Source: Chlorobiota bacterium
Lineage (GTDB): Bacteria; Bacteroidota; Bacteroidia; Bacteroidales; F082
DNA length: 38,032 bases
Direction: 5' to 3'
NCBI GenBank assembly: GCA_030596395.1
Contig: JAUVKF010000030.1
Location: forward strand, 1 to 38,032
This document shows, piece after piece, positions 7,834 to 14,340 of this stretch. Numbering within the stretch: position 1 is the first letter of the stretch; each line of letters begins with the position of its first letter. Both the position numbers and the translations under genes were made by a program. The notes under the pieces are model-generated. The model had not been told where the DNA came from. It ran no database searches and saw only the letters and a list, made by a program, of their open reading frames with translations.

Positions 7834-9300
7834 ATGCCACAAATAACAATAGATCCAATCACACGCCTCGAAGGTCACGGTAAAATTGAAATTTTTCTTA
7901 CGGATGAAGGAGATGTCGAAAATGTTTATTTCCAGGTACCCGAATTGCGCGGATTTGAAAAGTTTTGTGAGGGAAGGCCGGTTGAAGAGTTGCCCTCAAT
8001 CGTTACAAAAATTTGCGGTGTCTGTCCCGGCTGCCACCATATGGCAGCAGGTAAAGCCGTTGATGCTGTGTATGGCGTTGAGCCGACTCCTACTGCCAAA
8101 AAACTTAGGGAACTTTTTTATATGGCCCACTTCGTTCACAGCCACATCGCACATTTTTATGCCCTTGCGGCTCCTGATTTTGTTGTAGGCCCGGATGCCG
8201 ATCCCGCAAAGCGAAACATACTGGGTGTAATTGAGGTAGTTGGTAAGGAAATTGGAACAGAAGTCATTAAACAAAGGCGGATTGCACAAGAGATTCAGGC
8301 ACTTCTTGGTGGTCATCAAACCCATGTAGTGATGAATATCCCGGGTGGCGTTAGAAAAGGATTGACCGAGGAAGAACGTGCTGATATTGAAAAGAAAGCA
8401 GAAGGATTTATCGAATTTTCAAAATTCTCGCTCAAGCTGTTCAGTGATGTTGTACTGGCTAATAAAACTTACCTGGACATCATTCTGAATGGCCCGTATT
8501 ACTTAAAACTTCACTCAATGGGGCTGGTTGACGCAAACAATAAGGTGAATTTTTATGATGGTAAAGTCAGGGTAGTAAATACACTGGGAATAGAACATTG
8601 TAAATATGCCCCTGACGAATACATGGATTATATTGCCGAAAGGGTAGAGGAGTGGAGCTACCTGAAATTCCCCTATCTGAAAAAGAAAGGCTGGCACGGG
8701 TTTGTTGATGGAGAAATGTCGGGTGTTTACCAGGCTACTCCGTTGTCGAGGCTTAATGCTGCCGATGGCATGGCAACGCCACTTGCCCAGGTTGAATACG
8801 AAAAAATGTATGAAACCCTCGGTGGAAAACCCGTACATCATACACTGGCCATGCACTGGGCAAGGTTGATTGAGTTGTTATATGCGTCTGAACATTTACT
8901 GGAACTGGCACAAGACCCGGAAATAACAGGAAAAGAGTTGAGAACGAAGGTTACCCATATCGAAGGCGAAGGAGTTGGAATTGTAGAGGCACAAAGGGGA
9001 ACACTTACGCATCATTATTGGACTGATGAAAGAGGAATCGTGACAAAGGCCAATATTATCGTTGGAACTACCAACAACAATGCAGCCATTTGCATGTCGC
9101 TGAAGAAAGCAGCCCAGGGTTTGATTAATAAAAATACAGAAGTAACAAATGGTATCTTAAACATGATTGAAATGGCCTTCAGGGCTTATGATCCATGTTT
9201 TTCATGTGCAACTCATGCCAGGAAAGGGGAGATGCCAATGATAGTAAATCTCAGAGATACTCGTGGTCGGATTATTCGTACGATTTCAAGGAAAAATTGA
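7834..9300 (+). CDS. mvhA: [NiFe]-hydrogenase large subunit, F420-non-reducing (MvhA-like, group 3c)
   Basis: The 488-residue catalytic subunit has both nickel-binding motifs. L1 is KICGVCPGCHH (C61, C64, with Lys where many members have Arg) and L2 is DPCFSCATH (C455, C458, H461). The N-terminus ITIDPITRLEGHGK is typical of [NiFe] large subunits. Behind H461 there are 27 residues, the C-terminal peptide that a maturation protease removes after nickel insertion; a candidate protease is encoded at 10183. The length and the MvhG/MvhD neighbours put it in group 3c, which acts in the cytoplasm together with Hdr-type flavoproteins. No hyp maturation genes are present in the window, so they must be elsewhere. 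Confidence 0.95.
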   Translation: MPQITIDPITRLEGHGKIEIFLTDEGDVENVYFQVPELRGFEKFCEGRPVEELPSIVTKICGVCPGCHHMAAGKAVDAVYGVEPTPTAKKLRELFYMAHFVHSHIAHFYALAAPDFVVGPDADPAKRNILGVIEVVGKEIGTEVIKQRRIAQEIQALLGGHQTHVVMNIPGGVRKGLTEEERADIEKKAEGFIEFSKFSLKLFSDVVLANKTYLDIILNGPYYLKLHSMGLVDANNKVNFYDGKVRVVNTLGIEHCKYAPDEYMDYIAERVEEWSYLKFPYLKKKGWHGFVDGEMSGVYQATPLSRLNAADGMATPLAQVEYEKMYETLGGKPVHHTLAMHWARLIELLYASEHLLELAQDPEITGKELRTKVTHIEGEGVGIVEAQRGTLTHHYWTDERGIVTKANIIVGTTNNNAAICMSLKKAAQGLINKNTEVTNGILNMIEMAFRAYDPCFSCATHARKGEMPMIVNLRDTRGRIIRTISRKN

Positions 9301-9494
9301 TGTCAATAAACAAGCATCAGATTTCAAATAATCACCAATGGACAACTATCAAAATCACAAATAAAAGAACTCAGTGTTAGCGGAAAAACTTTACCGTATG
9401 AATTTGGATATTATTTTTTTGTAATTTAGAATTTCTTTGATTTTTAGGATTTGTGTTAATGAGAATTTAATTAATGAACTTTTAAACTACTAAA
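9301..9494. other. AT-rich spacer after mvhA
   Basis: These 194 bp hold no convincing gene. They include low-complexity runs of ATTTGG/TAATTTAG-type words in the second half. I see neither a clear terminator nor a good TAnnTTTG box, so whether the next gene shares the operon transcript is open. Confidence 0.5.
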
Positions 9495-9968
9495 ATGAAA
9501 CGATTCGACAAAAAAGGGATGATGATCTATCCGAATCCCAAAAAAAAAGAAAGTCCGTGCCGGAAAGAAAAAGTTCTGGTGGTTGAGGAATGCTATTGTC
9601 AGGCCGGCCATTCATTGATATCCGATAAAGTAAAGTTCGATGGGTTCAGTGGTATTTTGTTCAAAGTAAAACGTGCTGGCAAGGAAGGACGTGTTGCCTT
9701 GAGTCCTGTTTATGGATGTGATCACCGAATATCGCTTGATTTGGAATTAACTGATGGCGAAATCTATGACTTTCATTGTCCTGAATGTGATATTGCATTA
9801 CCATATTACACGCTTTGCGAGTGCGGGGCATATATGACTACATTTTTTACAAATAAAAATGCAGATTTTCACAGTACAATAGCGATTTGTAACAGGGTAG
9901 GGTGCCAAAATGCGGAAATCAATCTTGGCGAAAAATTATTAACTGATGCCATGCTTGATGCACTGTAA
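9495..9968 (+). CDS. Cysteine-rich protein of unknown function in the hydrogenase locus
   Basis: I do not recognise this 157-residue protein. It contains ten cysteines: C22, C33, C35, C75, C95, C98, C108, C110, C132 and C137. Their arrangement (ECYCQAGH, YGCDH, FHCPEC, LCECG, CNRVGC) suggests one or two zinc-ribbon or rubredoxin-like metal sites, not ferredoxin clusters. There is no signal peptide or membrane segment; the N-terminus is very basic (MKRFDKKG, PNPKKKES). It lies between the hydrogenase large-subunit gene and a hydrogenase maturation protease on the same strand, so a role in assembly or electron transfer of this hydrogenase is possible, but this is inferred from position only. 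Confidence 0.75.
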   Translation: MKRFDKKGMMIYPNPKKKESPCRKEKVLVVEECYCQAGHSLISDKVKFDGFSGILFKVKRAGKEGRVALSPVYGCDHRISLDLELTDGEIYDFHCPECDIALPYYTLCECGAYMTTFFTNKNADFHSTIAICNRVGCQNAEINLGEKLLTDAMLDAL

Positions 9969-10182
9969 AACTATTGTAAAAAATCAGAGTATAAATCAAT
10001 ACTTATTCAGCAAGTAATAAAAATTGATTTTGTAATTATGATAGAGGAAATATGGGTATAAGGGTATAATGGTTTTAATGAACCTATTTCCCTTATTTCC
10101 AACTATTCTGGAATTCAATTATAAAATTTAATAAGTAAGTTTCAGAGTTCATTTGGTGCTGAATAGATACAAACAATTCTTT

Positions 10183-10683
10183 ATGAATAAAAATCTGGTT
10201 ATCGGTTTTGGCAGTGATATAATCTCTGATCGAAGAATAATTCCAAAATTGATCAAAGATGTAAGTATAGTTTATACGGATAGGGTGGATTTTACTTGCG
10301 AACTCATCAATAACCTCGATTTGATAAACTTGTTCGAAGGCTATAACAACATGCTTATCATTGATTCTGTACAGAATCCAAAACTGGAAATTGGTACAAT
10401 GCAGTATTTCTCATTAGAAAATTATCAGCCCGGATTACACCTTGAGAATTATCACGACAGTTCATTACCTGAAACAATTGAAACTGCAAAAAAACTTGGG
10501 TTCCATGTACCTGGAAAAATTGGAATTGCGATTATAAATGTAAAGGAGATACATACTTTAAGTACATCTTTCAGCCATGAATTAAACCATAAATATCCGG
10601 AACTGCTACAACAATTAAAAACATTAATAAATCGCTTTTTTCTTCTGAATAGTAAAAAGGTGATTGTGTCAAGTCAAGCATGA
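10183..10683 (+). CDS. Divergent hydrogenase maturation protease (HycI/HyaD/HybD family)
   Basis: I choose the ATG at 10183 (166 aa), which puts the family's N-terminal motif at residues 6-16 (VIGFGSDIISD); an in-frame TTG 30 bp upstream adds only non-conserved residues. Family features: a glycine-rich first strand, D61 in LIIDSVQ, H91 in NYHDSSLPET, and the late strand GKIGIAIINV followed by a helix. In E. coli HybD, Glu16, Asp62 and His93 bind the nickel used to recognise the pro-large-subunit. Here Asp62 and His93 have counterparts, but the Glu16 position is Arg17 with an Asp just before it. The predicted task is cleavage of the MvhA C-terminal peptide. Protein family is fairly sure; activity is less sure because of the changed ligand. 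Confidence 0.75.
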   Translation: MNKNLVIGFGSDIISDRRIIPKLIKDVSIVYTDRVDFTCELINNLDLINLFEGYNNMLIIDSVQNPKLEIGTMQYFSLENYQPGLHLENYHDSSLPETIETAKKLGFHVPGKIGIAIINVKEIHTLSTSFSHELNHKYPELLQQLKTLINRFFLLNSKKVIVSSQA

Positions 10684-10734
10684 TTTAGTCAGCCCAAGTC
10701 TTGTTCTTTTTGCCCCTGTCTGCGTTAAAAAATT

Positions 10735-10770
10735 AATACGTAGCTATGGCTATGCACGTATTTTTTGCCT
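10735..10770. terminator. Bidirectional hairpin between convergent genes
   Basis: AATACGT and ACGTATT enclose a nested TAGC/GCTA stem; TTTTTT follows on the plus strand and a T-rich run follows on the minus strand as well. It sits between the maturation-protease gene (+) and namZ (-), where both need a terminator. The surrounding 140 bp look like a longer palindromic intergenic repeat. Confidence 0.55.
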
Positions 10771-10824
10771 TGTCAAGAACGAAAATAATTACGACTTAAC
10801 CGACACACCACACTTGATTTAACA

Positions 10825-12024
10825 CTATTCGTAGATTAAATATTTATCCCTTATTTTTTTGAATTGTTCCAAATCCCCTTGCCAGCTTTCCCTTATTTCC
10901 TCTTCACTCATTCCTGCTTCAATCTGCTCTCTCAATTGGACGGAACCGGCGAGTAATGTAAAATATTTATTAAAGAAATCATGATTGGGTGACAGGTGTT
11001 TGTACGTAGTGAGTAACCATAAAATACTGAAATGTTGTGGATTATTTGTGAAATTCTGTGCGTAGCCGCTTAGGTTTTCACCAACACAATGTTGATCTTT
11101 AAATTTTGGATTTTCGCTTACACCCGGAATACTTTTTGGTGTAAAAGCAAAGCTACCGGGATGATAATCAGGATGCCCAAATATTTGAAATGGATAATCA
11201 GTACCGCGGCCTTCGCTGACAATGGTACCTTCAAACAGGCAAAGGGAAGGGTAGAGGTAAATACTTTCCCAGTTGGGTAAATTCGGTGAAGGTTTAACCG
11301 GTAATTCGAAAGTTAGCTGATGTCTGTATCCTGAAAGTGGAATGATGCTTAAGTTACATTGCATACTATCATTCAACCAGTACTCTCCGTTCACCATCCG
11401 GGCATACTCACCAATGGTCATCCCATAAATAACAGGAACCGGATGCATACCAATAAAAGATGAGAATGCAGTGTCCAACACCGGTCCGTCAACATAGAAT
11501 CCATTTGGGTTAGGCCTGTCGAGGACGATCAAAGGGATGTTATTTTCAGCACATGCTTCCATAATATAAGTAAGCGTGGAGATGTATGTATAAAACCGAA
11601 CTCCAACATCCTGTAAGTCGAAAAGCACGACATCAATATCTCTCAGGTCCTCTGCTGTTGGTTTTTTGTGGCTTCCATACAGCGAGACAACTTCAAGTCC
11701 GGTGATAGTATCAATCCCGTTTTGAATTGAAGCACCCGCTTCGGATTTTCCCCTGAAACCATGCTCAGGGCTGAAAATCCTGATTAAATCAAGATTATGA
11801 GCAATCAAAGTATCAACCAGGTGAGTTTGATGTACCAAAGAAGCTTGATTGGCAACTATCCCAACTTTTTTATCCTTAATTAATTCCAGGTTTGAACTGA
11901 TCAGGTTCATGGCACCGGTTTCAATCTTATTGTAATCAACCTGAACGGGTTGTTTGATCTGTGTACATGCATTTGTTAAGAAAACGAAATGGATAATAAG
12001 AATCGATGTGAACCGGTAAATCAT
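10825..12024 (-). CDS. namZ: NamZ-family (DUF1343) exo-beta-N-acetylmuramidase lipoprotein
   Basis: The 399-residue protein matches the DUF1343 family throughout: KVGIVANQASL, RIFSPEHGFRG, GLEVVSLYGSHKKP, DVVLFDLQDVGVRFYTY, VLDRPNPNG and GRGTDYPFQIFG are its hallmark blocks. Characterised members (Bacillus subtilis NamZ, Tannerella NamZ) release N-acetylmuramic acid from the non-reducing ends of peptidoglycan fragments. The N-terminus IIHFVFLTNAC forms a lipobox with C20, so it should be a lipoprotein facing the periplasm. It is divergent from the LolC/E-type gene with only 38 bp between the starts and convergent with the hydrogenase locus; cell-wall recycling has no obvious link with either. 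Confidence 0.9.
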   Translation of the reverse strand: MIYRFTSILIIHFVFLTNACTQIKQPVQVDYNKIETGAMNLISSNLELIKDKKVGIVANQASLVHQTHLVDTLIAHNLDLIRIFSPEHGFRGKSEAGASIQNGIDTITGLEVVSLYGSHKKPTAEDLRDIDVVLFDLQDVGVRFYTYISTLTYIMEACAENNIPLIVLDRPNPNGFYVDGPVLDTAFSSFIGMHPVPVIYGMTIGEYARMVNGEYWLNDSMQCNLSIIPLSGYRHQLTFELPVKPSPNLPNWESIYLYPSLCLFEGTIVSEGRGTDYPFQIFGHPDYHPGSFAFTPKSIPGVSENPKFKDQHCVGENLSGYAQNFTNNPQHFSILWLLTTYKHLSPNHDFFNKYFTLLAGSVQLREQIEAGMSEEEIRESWQGDLEQFKKIRDKYLIYE

Positions 12025-12038
12025 GAGCTGGTCTTTTA

Positions 12039-12046
12039 TACTTTTG
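12039..12046 (+). promoter_or_regulatory. -7 box (TACTTTTG) upstream of the LolC/E-like gene
   Basis: TACTTTTG matches the Bacteroidota -7 consensus TAnnTTTG exactly and ends 16 bp before the TTG start codon, implying a leader of only about 10 nt. I see no good -33 TTG at the expected distance. Confidence 0.45.
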
Positions 12047-12062
12047 TAAAAATATCAAAACA

Positions 12063-13286
12063 TTGAATTTCGAACGGTTTATTGCCAAACATATTTCATC
12101 CGGTCAATCCGATAATTATGCCAAACCGGTAGTTCGTATATCTTATATTAGTATTGCGCTGGGCCTTGCTTTGATGATTATTTCTGTTGCCGTGGTTATT
12201 GGATTCAAAAATTCCATCAGCAATAAAATTATTGGCTTTGCTTCTCACCTTCAGGTCGTTCCATTCGATAATAATGAATCACTTGAAGAAAGACCGATTT
12301 CAATTGACGAAGATTTTATAATGGAATTGGAAGCAAATCCGAACATCGTACATTTTCAATTCTGTGCCAAAAAAGCGGGAGTGATAAAAACTGATGATCA
12401 GATACAAGGAGTTGTTTTTAAAGGTGTTGGTGAAGATTTTAATCGATCATTCCTGGAAGCGCACATAGTTAGTGGTAGATTCCCGGAGATAATTTCTGAA
12501 AGAACGGATGAGGTAATTATATCGAAATCGCTTGCAGATAAACTAAATCTAAAAACCGGGGATAATTTAAGAACCTGGTTTGTGACAGGAAACAGCAGTA
12601 ATGCCCGCGGACGAAAATTTAAGATCGTTGGTTTGTATGATACCAGCATGGAAGAATTTGACAACATTTTTATCATTGGAGATATCAGGCATATACAAAA
12701 ACTGAATGATTGGGAAAACGGGCAAGTTGGGAGTATTGAAATTACTGTCAACGACCCTGAACACCTTACTGATATTGCATTCGATTTGTATGGCTCAATA
12801 CCATTTAACCTGAGGGTAGTAACAGTGCAAGAAGAATACCCTCAGATATTTAACTGGCTGGGTTTGCTCGATATGAACGTGATTGTGATACTGGTCCTGT
12901 TAATTGCCGTTGCAGCAATAACAATGATATCAACTTTGCTGGTATTGATTATGGAGCGAACCAATATGGTTGGAATATTAAAAGCCCTTGGTGCAAATAA
13001 TCGGTCAATCAGGAAAATATTTTTGTATAAAGCCGGTGGGATTATATTGAAAGGCATACTATGGGGCAATATTATTGGATTAGGTTTCTATTTTATTCAG
13101 TATTACTTCAAATTAATTCAATTATCACCCGAAAATTATTATGTGGATTATGTGCCTGTTGAATTGAACTGGCTGTATTTTCTCTCACTAAATACAGGAA
13201 CCTTTATCATTTGTGGCCTGATGCTGATTGTGCCTTCTTATTATATTACACGAATTATACCGGCCAAGGCACTGAGGTATGAGTAA
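12063..13286 (+). CDS. LolC/LolE-like ABC transporter permease (FtsX family)
   Basis: The 407-residue protein has the lipoprotein-releasing permease layout: one N-terminal membrane segment (about 25-47), a periplasmic MacB/PCD-like domain (50-265) and three C-terminal segments (about 270-295, 320-345, 370-393). The motif MERTNMVGILKALGANNRSIRKIF is the FtsX-family coupling region. The start is a TTG at 12063: the product MNFERFIAKH matches the usual beginning of Bacteroidota homologues and no ATG lies nearby. By homology it works with an ATPase (LolD-like) to release lipoproteins from the inner membrane; the ATPase is not encoded here. Confidence 0.87.
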   Translation: MNFERFIAKHISSGQSDNYAKPVVRISYISIALGLALMIISVAVVIGFKNSISNKIIGFASHLQVVPFDNNESLEERPISIDEDFIMELEANPNIVHFQFCAKKAGVIKTDDQIQGVVFKGVGEDFNRSFLEAHIVSGRFPEIISERTDEVIISKSLADKLNLKTGDNLRTWFVTGNSSNARGRKFKIVGLYDTSMEEFDNIFIIGDIRHIQKLNDWENGQVGSIEITVNDPEHLTDIAFDLYGSIPFNLRVVTVQEEYPQIFNWLGLLDMNVIVILVLLIAVAAITMISTLLVLIMERTNMVGILKALGANNRSIRKIFLYKAGGIILKGILWGNIIGLGFYFIQYYFKLIQLSPENYYVDYVPVELNWLYFLSLNTGTFIICGLMLIVPSYYITRIIPAKALRYE

Positions 13287-13335
13287 ATTATCCGGGTAAT
13301 CTTTCTTATTGACAATTAATTTTCAAAAGAATTTG

Positions 13336-13343
13336 TACTTTTG
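13336..13343 (+). promoter_or_regulatory. -7 box of the tRNA-Arg locus promoter
   Basis: TACTTTTG fits TAnnTTTG and lies 14 bp before the first tRNA-like copy, a typical distance for a tRNA promoter. A TTGAC at 13309-13313 could serve as upstream element, although its 24-bp distance is longer than the usual 17-20 bp. No other promoter is seen before the intact tRNA, so this one probably transcribes degenerate copy, GIY-YIG ORF and intact tRNA together. Confidence 0.55.
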
Positions 13344-13357
13344 CAACCCATTTTATT

Positions 13358-13419
13358 GGACCCGTAGCATAATTGGATACCTGCCTGCCGGCAGGCAGGG
13401 TTCGCCTGATTACGGATCA
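13358..13419 (+). pseudogene. Truncated tRNA-Arg copy with a palindrome in its D-loop
   Basis: GGACCCGTAGCATAATTGGATA is the same 5' part as in the intact tRNA at 13664 with one change (C for T). After the D-loop a 20-bp palindrome is inserted, followed by GTTCG, then CCTGATTACGGATCA, which corresponds to the anticodon arm. The similarity stops in the 3' anticodon stem; the T-arm and acceptor 3' strand are missing. The copy cannot form a tRNA. Shared flanking TTATT before GGACC shows that the duplication extends slightly upstream. Confidence 0.75.
13380..13399. repeat. 20-bp perfect palindrome inserted in tRNA-Arg copy 1
   Basis: CCTGCCTGCCGGCAGGCAGG is a perfect palindrome. It sits exactly between the D-loop GGATA and the 3' strand of the D-stem. 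The same core is found at 13861-13876 in the other degenerate copy and at 27877-27902 in an unrelated intergenic region. Confidence 0.9.
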
Positions 13420-13430
13420 AATTAAAACAA

Positions 13431-13673
13431 ATGTATTTTGTTTACGTTCTTAAAAGTGTAAGAGATGGAAGGTTATACAAAGGTATGACTATTAACGTCA
13501 ATAATCGGATTAACGACCACAATAGGGGTAAAGTTAAATCCACTCGACCATACAGACCTTGGGAGCATGTTTTAACAAGAGAGTTTGAGACCAGGAAGGA
13601 AGCAAGGCATCATGAAAAATGGCTGAAATCCGGGGTAGGTCGTGAATTTTTAAAAAGATTATTGGACCTGTAG
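13431..13673 (+). CDS. Small GIY-YIG nuclease-like protein overlapping tRNA-Arg
   Basis: The 80-residue protein is a single GIY-YIG domain of the short UPF0213-like type: MYFVYVLKS as the GIY strand, GRLYKGMT as the YIG strand, NNRINDHNRGK with the conserved Arg, and TRKEARHHEKWLKSG with the likely catalytic Glu. It begins 12 bp after the truncated tRNA-Arg copy. Its last codons (LDL-stop) are read from the first ten bases of the intact tRNA; the TAG stop is tRNA positions 8-10. GIY-YIG domains are found in homing endonucleases and DNA-repair enzymes. Here the position between tRNA copies suggests a mobile or tRNA-targeting ORF. Cellular housekeeping function cannot be ruled out. Confidence 0.85.
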   Translation: MYFVYVLKSVRDGRLYKGMTINVNNRINDHNRGKVKSTRPYRPWEHVLTREFETRKEARHHEKWLKSGVGREFLKRLLDL

Positions 13674-13737
13674 CATAATTGGATAGTGCACCTGACTACG
13701 GATCAGGAGGTTGGGGGTTCGAGTCCCTCCAGGTTCA
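13664..13737 (+). tRNA. tRNA-Arg (anticodon ACG)
   Basis: A complete 74-nt cloverleaf: acceptor GGACCTG pairs with CAGGTTC with A as discriminator; D-stem GCAT/GTGC with a 9-nt loop AATTGGATA; anticodon stem CCTGA/TCAGG with loop CTACGGA giving anticodon ACG; 5-nt variable region; T-arm GGGGG-TTCGAGT-CCCTC. CCA is not encoded. It lacks the palindrome that disrupts its two neighbours and appears to be the only functional copy here. The first ten bases overlap the 3' end of the GIY-YIG ORF. Confidence 0.95.
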
Positions 13738-13752
13738 CAGATTACCTTAAAG

Positions 13753-13779
13753 CCCTTACAGCTGGAGAGGGATTTTTTT
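13753..13779 (+). terminator. Weak intrinsic terminator after tRNA-Arg
   Basis: CCCTT pairs with GAGGG (last pair a G-T wobble) around a 9-nt loop, followed by A and seven T. It is 15 bp behind the tRNA. Confidence 0.45.
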
Positions 13780-13847
13780 GTGATTAACCGTACTCGCAGA
13801 AACTCATTAAAATTTTTCGGATATGTAGCCTACTCGACGGCAAACAG

Positions 13848-13928
13848 GCATAATTGGATACCTGCCTGCCGGCAGGGTGCACCTGACTACGGATCAGGAG
13901 GTTAGGGGGTCGAGCCCTTCCTGGTTCA
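13848..13928 (+). pseudogene. Degenerate tRNA-Arg copy lacking the 5' acceptor strand, with D-loop palindrome
   Basis: GCATAATTGGATA is followed by the 16-bp insert CCTGCCTGCCGGCAGG and then by GTGCACCTGACTACGGATCAGGAGGTT, identical to the intact tRNA. The T-arm is damaged (GTCGAGC in place of TTCGAGT, weak stem) and there is no 5' acceptor strand able to pair with CTGGTTC. It is therefore a tRNA remnant. The insert occupies exactly the same D-loop position as in copy 1. Confidence 0.75.
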
Positions 13929-13940
13929 TCAATGATAATC

Positions 13941-13972
13941 AGAGAGTTACGTTTTTTGTAATTCTCTTTTTT
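13941..13972 (+). terminator. Intrinsic terminator behind the tRNA-Arg cluster
   Basis: AGAGAGTTAC and GTAATTCTCT form a 10-bp stem with one G-T pair and a GTTTTTT loop, followed by TTTTTT. It begins 13 bp after the third tRNA-like copy and probably ended the original tRNA transcript. Confidence 0.75.
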
Positions 13973-13978
13973 ATGTCT

Positions 13979-13999
13979 GGTTTACAAATTGGTTTACAA
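13979..13999. repeat. Direct repeat GGTTTACAA x2 behind the tRNA locus
   Basis: GGTTTACAA occurs at 13979-13987 and 13991-13999, a 12-bp period just after the tRNA terminator. Such short repeats beside a tRNA 3' end could be arm or core sites of a tyrosine recombinase; no integrase gene is present in the window. Confidence 0.4.
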
Positions 14000-14340
14000 T
14001 TTATAGGGCCCAGAGGTAGCTCTGCACAGGTATTTCTTAATTAAGATTTAATGTTTCTTGCAATGTCCCAGATGATCATCAAAGTGAAACCGGAACACTT
14101 TCTGACTAGTAAAATGTAACCGGCTTTATCATTGTTAAAATTCAATGTTTTATAAATCTGAATTGGATTGATTTCTGATTTTTCTTATTTTTTTTGAGCC
14201 ATTTTTTGGACACGTTTAAAATCTGCTCAAAATTTTAAAGAAGATAAAGATGATACTTCATCAATAGTACCCATATTCTTCATTTTCAATGGTTTGTTGG
14301 GTATATCTTTATTTTATGTGAATGCCGATATTCGGCAGGC
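14000..14340. other. Gene-free region with possible transposon-end remnants
   Basis: No credible gene. Two related words, AAAGTGAAACCGG (14081-14093) and AAAATGTAACCGG (14111-14123), agree at 11 of 13 positions with a 30-bp period, like the multiple terminal repeats of IS21-type elements; no transposase frame is left. TGCCGA/TCGGCA (14323-14337) makes a small hairpin just beyond the stop of the minus-strand 705-aa gene but without a T-run. Confidence 0.35.

Noticed and set aside
1424..9300. A sulfate-reduction or methanogenesis pathway
   Set aside because: Neither APS reductase, Sat or Dsr genes nor HdrB or methyl-CoM genes are present; only the electron-transfer modules are shared with those pathways.
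13358..13928. A split tRNA whose 5' half (copy 1) and 3' half (copy 3) are joined through the shared palindrome
   Set aside because: Copy 1 and copy 3 could pair 6 of 7 acceptor bases, but the T-loop of copy 3 has lost TTC and its T-stem is weak, and an intact tRNA-Arg lies between them. Decay of duplicates is simpler.
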